Positions 28,635-38,928 of a stretch of 64,000 nucleotides of DNA are shown here, piece after piece (position 1 is the stretch's first letter; every line of letters starts with the position of its first letter). A program made the position numbers and the translations under genes. The stretch is from Achromobacter xylosoxidans A8 (GTDB lineage: Bacteria; Pseudomonadota; Gammaproteobacteria; Burkholderiales; Burkholderiaceae_B): NCBI RefSeq assembly GCF_000165835.1, contig NC_014640.1:3286001-3350000 (forward strand). The letters run 5' to 3'. The notes beneath the pieces were generated by a model. It ran no database searches and was not told where the DNA came from. It saw only the letters and a program-made list of their open reading frames with translations.

Positions 28635-29914
28635 TGCACGTGCCTCGGCAGGAACAGCACCAGTTCAGGTACGAAAGTCAGCAGCAGCATGACCGCGGTC
28701 ATGGCCAGCATCATCCAGGACAGCGGGCGCAGCGTCTGCATCATGTTGATGCCGCCGATCTTGCACGCGGCCATCAGGTCGACGCCGACCGGCGGCGTGT
28801 TGGCGCCGATGGCCATGTTGATCGACAGCAGGATGCCGAAGTGCACCGGGTCGATGTTGTAATGCGCCAGCACCGGCATCACCACGGGAGCGACGATGAT
28901 GATGACCGGAATGGCTTCCATGAAAGTGCCCAGGAGCAGCAGCACCACCGTCAGCACCAGCAGCACGGCAGTCTTGCTGTCGGTCCATTCGACCAGCAGC
29001 GTGGACAGCGCCTGCGGCACCTGTTCGGCCACCAGCACCCAGGCGAACAGGCCCGACGCGCCGATGATGAGCAGGATGGAGGCGCTGCTTTCGCCGGTGG
29101 ACTTCAGGTTGTCCCACAGCGACTTCAGGCTCAGCGTGCGGTACCAGAAAAAGCCGATCAGCAAGGCGTAGATGATGGCGCTGGAGGCGGCCTCGGTGGC
29201 GGTGAAGATGCCGAAGCGGATGCCGCCGATGATCAGCACCGGCACCATCAGCGCGGGCAGCGCGTCGATGGCCGCGGCGCGCAGCTCGGGCCAGCTGAAG
29301 GGCTGGCCGCCGGCCCAGTTGTGCTTGCGCGATTGCCAGATGGCCACGCCGATCAGCGACAGCCCCAGCAGAATGCCCGGAATGATGCCGGCCACGAACA
29401 GCTTGCCCACCGAGGTGTCGGTGATGGTGCCGTAGACGATCAGCACGATGCTGGGCGGGATGATGGTGGAGGTGGCGCCGGCGCTGCCGACCAGGGCGCA
29501 GGAAAAGCCCTTGTCGTAGCCGCTGCGGGCCATGGCGGGCAGCAGCAGGCTGCCGATGGCGACCACGTCGGCCACGCCGGAGCCCGACAGCGCGCCGAAC
29601 ATCAGGCAGGCCAACACGGCCACCACGGCCAGGCCGCCCTTGATGTCGCCGACGATGGCGGCGCACAGGCGCACGATGCGCTGGGTCAGGCCGGCGCCGT
29701 TCATCAGTTGAGCCGCCAGGATGAAGAGCGGAATCGCCAGCAGCGTGAAGCTGTCCAGCCCCACCACATATTGCTGCGCCGCCACCATCATGGGGGCGGA
29801 ATCGTAGACCGCCAGGTAGGCCAGGCAGGACAGCACCAGGCCGAAAGCGATGGGCATGTCGATCAGCACCGTGATCGCGAACACGCCCATCAGGAAGAGA
29901 GCACCCGTAGACAT
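28631..29914 (-). CDS. TRAP transporter large permease (DctM family)
   Basis: 427 residues with about 12 hydrophobic segments, the Na+-coupled transport subunit of a tripartite ATP-independent periplasmic transporter. Typical DctM blocks are seen: the N-terminal IPLFILAAQLMNGAGLTQRI, GSGVADVVAIGSLLLPAM and the later PPVGVDLMAACKIG. It is 4 bp after the small permease gene and overlaps the CitE-like gene by 4 bp. Confidence 0.95.
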   Translation of the reverse strand: MSTGALFLMGVFAITVLIDMPIAFGLVLSCLAYLAVYDSAPMMVAAQQYVVGLDSFTLLAIPLFILAAQLMNGAGLTQRIVRLCAAIVGDIKGGLAVVAVLACLMFGALSGSGVADVVAIGSLLLPAMARSGYDKGFSCALVGSAGATSTIIPPSIVLIVYGTITDTSVGKLFVAGIIPGILLGLSLIGVAIWQSRKHNWAGGQPFSWPELRAAAIDALPALMVPVLIIGGIRFGIFTATEAASSAIIYALLIGFFWYRTLSLKSLWDNLKSTGESSASILLIIGASGLFAWVLVAEQVPQALSTLLVEWTDSKTAVLLVLTVVLLLLGTFMEAIPVIIIVAPVVMPVLAHYNIDPVHFGILLSINMAIGANTPPVGVDLMAACKIGGINMMQTLRPLSWMMLAMTAVMLLLTFVPELVLFLPRHVQ

Positions 29915-29918
29915 CTTG

Positions 29919-30398
29919 TTAATCCTTTGCAGCGGCGGGAGCGGTGGAGAACAGCTGGGCCAGATGCACCACGATGGTGATGGCGCAGGCGAAGGGCAGC
30001 GCCAGATACACCACGCCGGCCGACACGTCCAGCGCCGGCAGGGTCTGGTCCATGGTCAGTTCGGCCAGTTGCCAGCCGGCATAGCCCAGCGCCGCCAGGC
30101 CGACGATGATGAGCGCCTGGTTGATGCGTTCAAAGACATTCAGGATGCGGGGATTGCGCACCACGAAGGGCAGCAGCCCCGCCATCAGGTGCGAGCGCTC
30201 AAAGCTGCAGACGACGCCGCCGATGAAGGCGGACCACACCAGCACCAGGCGCGGCAATTCCTCGGCCCAGTGCGGCGTGGTGTGGGTGACGAAGCGGGCG
30301 AACACCACGTAGGAAATCAGGATCGCCAGCAAGGCCACCGCCAGGGCGGCGAAGGCCTTGCTGATGCCCGACAGGATCGCGGACAGTCGGTTGAGCAT
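29919..30398 (-). CDS. TRAP transporter small permease (DctQ family)
   Basis: 159 residues, four predicted membrane helices, with the DctQ features WAEELPRLVLVWSAFIGG and FERSHL. ATG 30398 starts MLNRLSAIL and overlaps the last base of the substrate-binding gene stop codon; an upstream extension of the frame lacks homology. It bridges the binding protein and the large permease. Confidence 0.93.
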   Translation of the reverse strand: MLNRLSAILSGISKAFAALAVALLAILISYVVFARFVTHTTPHWAEELPRLVLVWSAFIGGVVCSFERSHLMAGLLPFVVRNPRILNVFERINQALIIVGLAALGYAGWQLAELTMDQTLPALDVSAGVVYLALPFACAITIVVHLAQLFSTAPAAAKD

Positions 30399-31393
30399 TA
30401 CTTGGCCTCGCGGTACTTCTGCACCAGGGCCATCAGCTCGGGGCCGTAGGTGACCGAGTAGGTCTTCCACACCGGCGCGACCGCGGCGGCGAAGGCGGGC
30501 TTGTCGACCTCATTGACCTGCATGCCTTTTTCCCTCAACTGGGCGATGAACTGCTGGTCGCCATCCGTGATCATCTGGCGCTGGGCGTCGCGCCACTTGT
30601 CGGCGGCGGCCTGCACGATCTTCTTGTCGTCGGCCGAGATGCGGTTCCAGACCGGCTTGGAGATGATCAGGTTGGCGGGACCCCAGACGTGGCCGGTCAG
30701 CGACAGGTACTTCTGCACTTCGAAGAAAGACGAGGTGTAGATGATGGACAGCGGGTTCTCCTGGGCGTCGAACACTTTCTGTTGCAGCGCCGAGTACAGT
30801 TCGCCGAAGGCCAGCGGCGCGGGGTTGGCGCCCAGCGCGGTAAAGGTGTCCAGGCGCATCTTGTCGGGCGTGACGCGGGTCTTCAGGCCTGCCAGGTCGG
30901 CAGGCTTGGCGACTGCGCCGCGGTTGTTGGTGACGTGGCGGAAGCCGTTTTCCCACCAGGAAATGATGGTCAGGTTCTTCTTGTCCGCCAGCTTGGCCAG
31001 CGCCTCGCCCAACTCGCCGTCGAACGCCTTGTAGGCCTGCTGGGAGGTGGACCAGGTATAGGGCAGCTCCACCACGCCGAACTTGGGCTCGATGGGCTGC
31101 AGCGAACCCGAGCCGATGATGGCCGCGCCCTGGCTGCCGATCTGCAGGCCTTCGAGCATGGTCTTCTCATTGCCGAGCTGGCCGCTGGGGAACAGCACGA
31201 AATTGACGCGGCCGGCGGTCTTTTCCTTGACCTCGGCGGCAAAGCCTTCGGCGGCCTTGTTCCAGCTGTGGCTGGGCGCCAGCACGTGGCCGAGCTTGAT
31301 GTCCAGGGCGTGGGCCGACAGCGGCGCCAGGCCGGCGAGGGCGAGCAGGGCGGCGGCCAGCAAGGTTTGTTTCTTTTGAGGAGCGATGGTCAT
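30398..31393 (-). CDS. TRAP transporter periplasmic substrate-binding protein (DctP family)
   Basis: 331 residues with signal peptide (hydrophobic stretch about residues 10-29, ending SAHA). DctP signatures: LGHVLAPSHSWNKAAEGFA near the mature N-terminus, the carboxylate-binding Arg in AGLKTRVTP, and ALQQKVFDAQENPLSIIYTSSFFEVQKYLSLTGH-like region with the QENP loop. TRAP systems mostly import organic acids, so the operon's substrate is probably an acid. First gene of the TRAP trio, 35 bp after the beta-propeller gene. Confidence 0.94.
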   Translation of the reverse strand: MTIAPQKKQTLLAAALLALAGLAPLSAHALDIKLGHVLAPSHSWNKAAEGFAAEVKEKTAGRVNFVLFPSGQLGNEKTMLEGLQIGSQGAAIIGSGSLQPIEPKFGVVELPYTWSTSQQAYKAFDGELGEALAKLADKKNLTIISWWENGFRHVTNNRGAVAKPADLAGLKTRVTPDKMRLDTFTALGANPAPLAFGELYSALQQKVFDAQENPLSIIYTSSFFEVQKYLSLTGHVWGPANLIISKPVWNRISADDKKIVQAAADKWRDAQRQMITDGDQQFIAQLREKGMQVNEVDKPAFAAAVAPVWKTYSVTYGPELMALVQKYREAK

Positions 31394-31428
31394 GGCGGAA
31401 CTCCGGGAGCAGGGGGAAATGGGTAGGG

Positions 31429-32561
31429 TCAGTAGGACTGCGCGCGCATCGATGCGGGCCGTCCAGGCAGGGCGATGCGGGTGCCGGTGTCGCTCAGGCC
31501 GTGGTCGCCCACGGCGAGGACCTGCATTTCGGCATCCAGAAAATTGCCGACGTACAGATAGCGGCTGTCGGGACTGAAGGCCACGCCCTCGGGCAGCGCA
31601 CCGACCTCGGCGGCGCCGGCGCGGGTCACGGACTGGCCGTCGATACGCAGCAATACGATCTGCCCGCGCGGATGGTGGAACCAGGCGCTGGACGGGTTGT
31701 TCGAACCCTGCACGATGGCGACCGCCGCGTAGCGGCCGTCGGGACTGATGGCGATGCCTTCCGGGCCGTCCTCGACCATGACGCGGTCGATCACGCGCGG
31801 CGGATCGGCGCGCAGATCCACCACGCTGACCGAATCCGCGTGGCCGTCCGACGCGGTCGGGCTGCCCATGTCCACCACCAGCGCCAGCGCGCCGTTGGGC
31901 GACACCACCAGGTTGAACGGCACCAGGCCGGTGGTCAGGTCCTCGGCGGGATCATGGGTCACGATGGGGTTTGCACCGCTCTCGTCTATGCGCAGCAGGC
32001 CCAGGCGATGGCTGTCGGTCTTGACCACGAAGGCGCGGCGGCCGTCGGCGGCAAAAGACACCGCCACCACTGGGGTGCCCATGTCCACTTCGCCGCAGAC
32101 TTCGGCGCGCTTGCCGGCGATGCGCAGCACCGACACGGAGCGGCCGGCCTTGTTGGCCACCAGCGCCAGCGTGCCGGCGCGGTTGATGGCCAGGCCCGAA
32201 GGCTGCAGCCCGACCTCCAGCCGCTGCACGATGGCCGGCGGATTGGCTTCCAGGTCGATCACGTACAGTCCGCGGCCAGGCTCGGGCTGCCAGCCGGCGC
32301 CATCGGCGCGCGCGCGCCAGTCCATGGAATCCGCGATCAGGCCCAGGCGTTGGTCCGGCGTGACGGCCAGGTTGACCGGCGGGCCGAACAGCGAGTTGGG
32401 CAGGGAAAGGGTGGCGACCAGTACGGGCGCGGCGGGATTCGCGCCGGCGTCGTAGACGCACAGGCTGTCATTGCCCGGCGCCAGGAAACGGATCTGGCCG
32501 TCGTCCCAGGTGACCTTCTGGTCGTTGCCGACCAGCAGCAGGTGGCGTGCGTTCCGAGGGC

Positions 32562-32565
<4 letters not shown>
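31429..32565 (-). CDS. YVTN-type beta-propeller protein (lactonase-like)
   Basis: 378 residues built of repeated blades with the pattern ...SPDGRYAAVAI..., ...SPDSRYLYVGN..., ...NRAGTLALVANKAGRS, typical of seven-bladed YVTN/6-phosphogluconolactonase-like propellers. No signal peptide is evident, so it is cytoplasmic. Enzymatic function is uncertain: lactonase activity is only one possibility. It is coupled by a 4-bp overlap to the upstream ABC ATPase and precedes the TRAP genes, an unusual place for such a protein and a sign that it acts on the imported compound. Confidence 0.7.
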
Positions 32566-33370
<805 letters not shown>

Positions 33371-33374
<4 letters not shown>

Positions 33375-34369
33375 GCCGTGGCTCCTAGGCGCATTGCGCC
33401 GGGTTTGATGCACAGGCAGCGATGTGCGCCCTGCACGCGCGCCGGGAAGGGCTGGGCGCAGCGGGCTTCGGCCACCGGACAGCGCTCGCGGAAGGCGCAG
33501 CCGCGAATAGCGGTGTCCAGCGAGGGCACGGCGCCGGCGATGGTGGGCAGGTCGGCGCGCGGCGCGGTGCGCCCGGGCTGGGGGATACAGTTCAGCAGCA
33601 TGGCGGTATACGGATGGCTGGGGTGCTCCAGCACCTCGCGCACGCTGCCGCCTTCGACGATGTCGCCCGCGTACATGACGATGACGTGGTCGGCGATGCG
33701 CGCCACCAGGCCCATGTCGTGGGAAATGAACACCATCCCCAGGCCGAACTCGGCCTGGATGTCGCGCAGCAGGTCCAGCAGCTCGGCCTGCACGGTCACG
33801 TCCAGCGCGGTGGTGGGCTCGTCGGCGATCAGCAGTTCGGGGCCGCACATCAGGGCCATCGCGATCATCACGCGCTGGCGCAAGCCGCCCGACAACTCAA
33901 AGGGATACTGCCGCATGCGGTCGCGGGGATTGGCGATGCCGACGCGGCGCAGCAGGTATTCGGCGCGCTCCTCGGCCTCGCGGCGGCTGACGCGCTTGTG
34001 CCGGCGCAGCACGTCCACCAGTTGCGTGCCGATGGGGAACACCGGGTTCAGCGAAGTCATCGGATCCTGGAAGATCATGGCGATGCGCGCGCCGCGCAAC
34101 TGCGCCAGCGCGGCGGGCGTGAGCGCGGCCAGGTCCTGGCCGGCGAACTCGAGCTTGGCCACGCGGCGGCGCGCGGCCGCCGGCAGCAGGTCCAGCAGCG
34201 CCAGCGCGGTCAGCGACTTGCCGCAACCCGATTCGCCGACGATGCACAGGGTCTTGCCGCGTTCCAGGCTGAAGTCCACCGCCCGCACCACGTGCTTGGT
34301 GTGCGTGGGTGTGTGGATGTCGATGTGCAGGTTCTCGACCCGCAGCAGGGGTTGGCTGTTTGCGGTCAT
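33371..34369 (-). CDS. ABC transporter ATPase, DppD/OppD type
   Basis: 332 residues. Walker A GESGCGKS, Q-loop IFQDPMTSLNP, signature LSGGLRQRV, Walker B LLIADEPTTALD. The C-terminal oligopeptide-transporter domain holds five Cys (GCAFRERCPVAEARCA then HRCLC), the arrangement that in some DppD/OppD proteins binds an iron-sulfur cluster. It follows the permease gene after 4 bp. Confidence 0.95.
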
Positions 34370-34373
34370 GGGA

Positions 34374-35243
34374 TCAGCCCTTCTTCATTTGCACGGCGCG
34401 CAGCGCTTCGCCGGCGCGGTTCACGCACAGCACCAGCACGAACAGGACCACGCTGGGAATCACCACCAGCGAGGGCTGGAACAGCATGTTTTCCTTGCCC
34501 TCGGCGATCATCAGGCCCAGCGACGGCATCGGCGCCGGCACGCCCAGGCCCAGGAACGACAGCGACGCTTCCAGCGTGATCGCCATGGCAGCGTCCACGG
34601 TGCCGATAATGAGCAGGTTGCCCACCAGATTGGGCAGGATGTCGCGCCAGATGATTTGCAGGTGGGTGCAGCCCTGCAAGCGCGAGGCCGTGACGAACTC
34701 GGCGTTGCGCAGGCCGGCCGCCATGGTCCGGGCCACCAGCGCATAGCGTTCCCACAGCAGCAGGCCCAGCACCAGCACCACCACGGTGAGCGAGGCGCCC
34801 ACCACCGAGACCACCGCCAGCGCCACCAGGATGATGGGCAGGGCCAGGCGCGCGGTGATCAGGAAGGACACGGCGCGATCCACCGCGCCGCCGAAGTAGC
34901 CCGCCGCCACGCCCAGCGTGGTGCCGATCAACCCGCCCATCAGCGCGACCGACAGGCCGATCAGCGCCGACACGCGCACGCCGTACAGCGCCCGCGCCAG
35001 CACGTCGCGGCCCAGCTGGTCGGTGCCGAGGATGTGATTCCAGCTGCCGTCCTCGCTCCAGACGGGCTCCTGCAGACGGGCCAGCAGGTCTTGCGTGTAG
35101 GGATCATGCGGGACCAGGTAGGGACCCAGCAGGCCGGCCAGCACCAGCAGCGCCAGCATGGCCAGGCCGAAGTTGCGGCCATAGCGGGCCGCGCGTTCGC
35201 CACGCGAGCGGACGGGAAGAGAGGAGGCGATGACGCTGCTCAT
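34374..35243 (-). CDS. ABC transporter permease, DppC type
   Basis: 289 residues, about six membrane helices, with the N-terminal DppC/OppC domain (HDPYTQDLLARLQEP, HILGTDQLGRDVLARALYG) and the EAA loop (NAEFVTASRLQGCTHLQIIWRDILPNL). ATG 35243 overlaps the DppB-like stop by 4 bp. Confidence 0.94.
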   Translation of the reverse strand: MSSVIASSLPVRSRGERAARYGRNFGLAMLALLVLAGLLGPYLVPHDPYTQDLLARLQEPVWSEDGSWNHILGTDQLGRDVLARALYGVRVSALIGLSVALMGGLIGTTLGVAAGYFGGAVDRAVSFLITARLALPIILVALAVVSVVGASLTVVVLVLGLLLWERYALVARTMAAGLRNAEFVTASRLQGCTHLQIIWRDILPNLVGNLLIIGTVDAAMAITLEASLSFLGLGVPAPMPSLGLMIAEGKENMLFQPSLVVIPSVVLFVLVLCVNRAGEALRAVQMKKG

Positions 35244-36157
35244 GATGAAACTCGCACGCGGGGGTCGAGCCAACCGTTGACCAGATCGGCGACCAGGGTG
35301 AGGACGATGTAGATCAAGGCGAAGATCAGGATCAGCGCCTGCATCGTGGGAAAGTCGCCGCGCAGGATCGAGGTCCAGGCCAGCAGGCCCGCGCCATTGA
35401 TGGCGAACACGGTCTCGATGACGACGGAGCCGGCCAGCAAGGTGCCCATCTGGGCTGCGGCCAGCGACACCAGCGGCCGCAAGGCATTGCGCAGCGCGTA
35501 CTTCAACACCACGCTGGGGCCGCCCAAGCCCATGGCGCGGGCGGTGCGGATGTAATCGGTGGCCAGCACGGTTTCCATTTCGGATTTCATCAGGCGCAAC
35601 ATGGCTGGCATGGCGAACAGCCCCAGGGCGGTCACCGGCATGACATAGTGCTTCCAGCTGTCGAAGCCCGAGGCCGGCAGCCATTGGTTGCGCACGCTGA
35701 AAAGGATGATGAGCAGGAAGGCCAGGCAGAACGGCGGCATGGCCTGGGCGCAGGCCGACAGCAGCATGGTGCCGCGGTCGATCAGCGAGCCGCGGCGCAA
35801 TCCGGCCAGCACGCCCAGCGGTATCGCCAGCAGCAGCGCAAACAGCATCGCGGCCAGGCCCAGCTTGGCGGTGGCGGGGAAATGCTGGGTCAGCAGTTCG
35901 GCCACGGGGCGGCTGAAGTACAAGCTGTCGCCGAAATCGCCGCGGGCGACGCCGGCCAGCCAGCGGCCGTACTGCACTAGGATCGGGTCGTTGAAGCCGT
36001 GCAGCTGCGCCAGGCGGGCCGCGTCGGCGGCGCTGCCTTCGCCAGCCAGGCGCGCCGCCGGATTGCCGGAAGCGAACACCAGCGAGAAGCTGATCAGCGA
36101 GACGAACACCACCAGCAGCGCGGATACCACCAGGCGACGGAACAGGAATGCAATCAT
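35240..36157 (-). CDS. ABC transporter permease, DppB type
   Basis: 305 residues with six helices. The opening MIAFLFRRLVVSALLVVFVSLISFSLVF and the EAA loop (TDYIRTARAMGLGGPSVVLKYALRNAL) are diagnostic of the DppB/GsiC permease group. It is separated from the substrate-binding gene by 85 bp containing a stable hairpin, which can lower permease expression relative to the binding protein. Confidence 0.94.
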   Translation of the reverse strand: MIAFLFRRLVVSALLVVFVSLISFSLVFASGNPAARLAGEGSAADAARLAQLHGFNDPILVQYGRWLAGVARGDFGDSLYFSRPVAELLTQHFPATAKLGLAAMLFALLLAIPLGVLAGLRRGSLIDRGTMLLSACAQAMPPFCLAFLLIILFSVRNQWLPASGFDSWKHYVMPVTALGLFAMPAMLRLMKSEMETVLATDYIRTARAMGLGGPSVVLKYALRNALRPLVSLAAAQMGTLLAGSVVIETVFAINGAGLLAWTSILRGDFPTMQALILIFALIYIVLTLVADLVNGWLDPRVRVSS

Positions 36158-36192
36158 GGGGCTACCTATGACGGTGTGCGCCGGGGGGACCG

Positions 36193-36222
36193 CCGTTCCC
36201 GCCCGTTTGGGCCTGGGAACGG
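36193..36222 (-). promoter_or_regulatory. Intercistronic hairpin between binding-protein and permease genes
   Basis: CCGTTCCC (36193-36200) pairs with GGGAACGG (36215-36222), with an additional GCCC/GGGC stem inside. No T-run follows on the minus strand. Position and shape fit the mRNA-protecting or attenuating hairpins found after binding-protein genes. Confidence 0.55.
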
Positions 36223-36242
36223 GGCCATGCCGGCGGGGCCGG

Positions 36243-37748
36243 TCAGTTCCAGCGGGCCTTGTAGAAACGAGGGAACTCGTCGCCATCGACCGAGAAATTC
36301 AGGTCCTTGGCCTGCACGGCGTTGAGCGAGTGGTTCCACAGCGGCACCCAGTAGGCCTGGTCGGCCACGATCTTCTGGGCGGCGGCATAGTTCTTGGCGC
36401 GCAGTTCGCGGTCCACGGAGGTGTCGGCGGTTTCCAGGTACTTGATGACTTCCGGATTGCGCGCCTGGTCATCCGGGCCGCCGCGGAAGAAATTGCTGGT
36501 CGACAGCGCCGCGTCGGCGATGCCGTAGGAGCCCCAGTTGGACGACAGCATGGCGATCTTGCCTTCGCGCCAGTTGGTCATGGCGGTGCCGTACTGTTGT
36601 TCGACCAGGTTCAGCTTGATGCCGGCCTGCGCCATCTGCGCGGCGGCGGCGTCCAGGATGGCGCGCGGCGGGGCCGAGATCACCAGGTCCAACGTCACGC
36701 CGTTGGGGTAGCCGGCCTGGGCCAGCAGCTGCTTGGCGCGGGCCGGGTCGAACTTGTAGGACTGCACGTCGGCGGCGCAGCCGAACTGGGCCGGGTTGCA
36801 GGCCGCGTTGATGACCTTGGACGCGCCGCCGACCAAAGCCTTACGGATGGCTTCGCGGTCGATGGCGTAGTTGATGGCCTGGCGAACTTCCTGCTTGGCC
36901 AGCGGCGATTTGCCGCCGTCAAATTGCGGGTTCAGCGAGATGTAGCTGATGCGCATGATGCTGCTGCTCTTGACCGTGACGGCCGGCTGCTTTTCCATGC
37001 GCTTGGCGACGTCGGGCGGGACGCGCCAGATCCAGTCCAGGCCGCCGGAGAGCAGTTCGGCGTACTGGGTGTTGGCGTCGGGCAACACGCGCACCACCAG
37101 CTTCTGCACGGCCGGTTTGGCGCCGAAGTAGTCTTCGAAGCGTTCATATACGTAGCGGCTGCCGGGCTGGCTTTCCACCAGACGGTAGGGGCCGGTGCCG
37201 ATGGGCTTGGCGCCCATGTCGGACTGGTTGGCCTCGTAGTACTTGCGCGGATAGATCGGCAGGTTTTCCGACAGCATCTCCAACGCCAGCGGGTAGGGCG
37301 TCTTCATCTTGATGCGCACGGTGTCGTCGGAAGCCTTCTCGGCCTTTGCGATCCAGGCGACCTGGTTCTGGAACCGCGCCTTGTAGCCTTCCGAGGACAC
37401 CAGGTTCAGCGTGTACAGCACGTCGTCGATGGTCAGCAGCGAGCCGTCGTGGAACTTCACGTCCTTGCGGATAGGCAGTTCGATGGTGGTGTCGTCCACG
37501 AACTTATAGCCGGTGGCGATGGCCGGACCGAATTCGCCCGTGTCCTGGTTTTTCTGCAGCAGCCCCGAAAACACCATGCGCGCCAGCGCCAGGCCGGGGC
37601 GGTCCGATTCCTTGTAGGCGTCCAGCGTGGCGGGCGCCGCATCGAAGGCGATGTTGAGGGAGTTGTCAGCCTTATTGGCCTGGGCGGCATGGGCGCCAAG
37701 CGCCAATAGCGCCGCGCTCAAAAGCTTCACGGTACGGGTCAGCTGCAT
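36243..37748 (-). CDS. ABC transporter periplasmic substrate-binding protein, family 5 (peptide/opine type)
   Basis: 501 residues with a cleavable signal peptide (MQLTRTVKLLSAALLALGAHAAQA). The SBP_bac_5 pattern is seen: LNIAFDAAPATLDAYKESDRPGL, the FHDGSLLTIDDVLYTLN block and IGTGPYRLVESQPGS. The ligand is a peptide or another amino-acid derivative. First gene of the long minus-strand transcription unit; its promoter must lie in the 187 bp between it and the GntR gene. Confidence 0.95.
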   Translation of the reverse strand: MQLTRTVKLLSAALLALGAHAAQANKADNSLNIAFDAAPATLDAYKESDRPGLALARMVFSGLLQKNQDTGEFGPAIATGYKFVDDTTIELPIRKDVKFHDGSLLTIDDVLYTLNLVSSEGYKARFQNQVAWIAKAEKASDDTVRIKMKTPYPLALEMLSENLPIYPRKYYEANQSDMGAKPIGTGPYRLVESQPGSRYVYERFEDYFGAKPAVQKLVVRVLPDANTQYAELLSGGLDWIWRVPPDVAKRMEKQPAVTVKSSSIMRISYISLNPQFDGGKSPLAKQEVRQAINYAIDREAIRKALVGGASKVINAACNPAQFGCAADVQSYKFDPARAKQLLAQAGYPNGVTLDLVISAPPRAILDAAAAQMAQAGIKLNLVEQQYGTAMTNWREGKIAMLSSNWGSYGIADAALSTSNFFRGGPDDQARNPEVIKYLETADTSVDRELRAKNYAAAQKIVADQAYWVPLWNHSLNAVQAKDLNFSVDGDEFPRFYKARWN

Positions 37749-37935
37749 GTTTTCACCTTGATGTGTTTTAGGTATGGGGCCTACGGGTATTGCGGGTGCT
37801 GCGGAACTGCTGCGTGCGTATCGGCAGGCAAGCCACTCCCCTTGCCGCTGGCGGCGCGTTTTGCGCCGGCGGTGCTTGCACGGTCGGTAAGGGAAGGGGC
37901 CTGGTTCTCAGGCCGGGGGTCAGGCGTTCATCAAA

Positions 37936-38670
37936 TCATCGGATCCCAGCGCTGCCGAAGTCTTCCCGCAGGCGGGCCAGGATGCCGACCAGGTGGTCGT
38001 GCATGGCGTGGCGCGCGCGGATCGGATCGCGGTCGGATATGGCCGCGAGGATGCGTTCGTGTTCCTGCTGGGCTTCGCTCCACACCTTGGTGGTCACGAA
38101 GTGCTCTTCAAGACGGGTGAACACCGGGCTCAAGGTGCTGAGGTGCCAGATATGGGAGATTGCCGCGGCCAGCGCGGCGTTGCCGCAGGCTGCGCCGATC
38201 GCGCTGTGGAAGGCGCGGTCGTGCACGCTGGGCGATTCGGTCAGGGACATGCCTTCATGGGCCGCGCGGATCGCCGCGATCTGGGCGGGCGACGCTTTCT
38301 GCGCCGCCAGGGCCGCGCACTCGGGCTCCAGCAGCAAGCGGGTTTCGAGCAGGTCGAAGGGGCCGATGTCGGTGGCTTCGACGCCGTTGGCGGCGACCGG
38401 GGCAGGCTGCGGCGACTGGTACTGGCCGTCTTCGCGCGCCTGGTTCACGAACACGCCGGTGCCCACGCGGACCTCCACATACCCCTCGATTTCCAGCGCG
38501 ATCAGCGCTTCGCGCACCGAGGCGCGGCTGACCTGCAACTGTTCGGCCAGCTCGCGCTCGGCCGGCAGCCGCCCGCCCGCGGGGAAGTCGCCCGCCTTGA
38601 TGCGCGCGGCGATCTGGTCGGCAATCATGCGGTAGAGGCGGGTGGAGGCGACGGCCTGGAGAGAGGTCAT
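37936..38670 (-). CDS. GntR-family transcriptional regulator, FCD (FadR) subfamily
   Basis: 244 residues: N-terminal winged helix (RLPAERELAEQLQVSRASVREALIALEIEGYVEVRVGTGVFV) and C-terminal all-helical FCD domain with metal-binding residues (VHDRAFHSAIG, HDHLVGIL). FCD regulators sense organic acids, which agrees with the TRAP and ABC importers downstream. ATG 38670 lacks a clear ribosome-binding site; the frame extends to 38748. It probably controls the adjacent 16.5-kb operon and itself. Confidence 0.92.
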   Translation of the reverse strand: MTSLQAVASTRLYRMIADQIAARIKAGDFPAGGRLPAERELAEQLQVSRASVREALIALEIEGYVEVRVGTGVFVNQAREDGQYQSPQPAPVAANGVEATDIGPFDLLETRLLLEPECAALAAQKASPAQIAAIRAAHEGMSLTESPSVHDRAFHSAIGAACGNAALAAAISHIWHLSTLSPVFTRLEEHFVTTKVWSEAQQEHERILAAISDRDPIRARHAMHDHLVGILARLREDFGSAGIR

Positions 38671-38776
38671 TGTGGCGTTCGGATGGATGATCGGGATGTA
38701 GAGGGTAAAGGCTCTGCCCAGGCTTGTCTTGCGTCGCACTCCCGGCATGGCCTGGAGTGTCCGGATATCTGGTGGC

Positions 38777-38795
38777 CCAGTGGTCAGGCCACTGG
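38777..38795. promoter_or_regulatory. Putative GntR operator (CCAGTGG-N5-CCACTGG)
   Basis: A perfect 7-bp inverted repeat with 5-nt spacer, containing the FadR-like core TGGTCAGGCCA, about 107 bp upstream of the GntR start. A further CTGG/CCAG pair overlaps on its left (from 38769). It fits an autoregulatory operator. Confidence 0.45.
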
Positions 38796-38928
38796 ACGAA
38801 ATGTACCGGAGGCGGTCCGGCTTGTGAACCGGGCTTTTCCATTTTTAGGGAAAACCACTAGCGAGGCGTTTGCCTGCGGCGGTGGCGCGCGGCCGGCGTC
38901 CGCGGCGGGTCGCCGGCCAGGTACGGGT

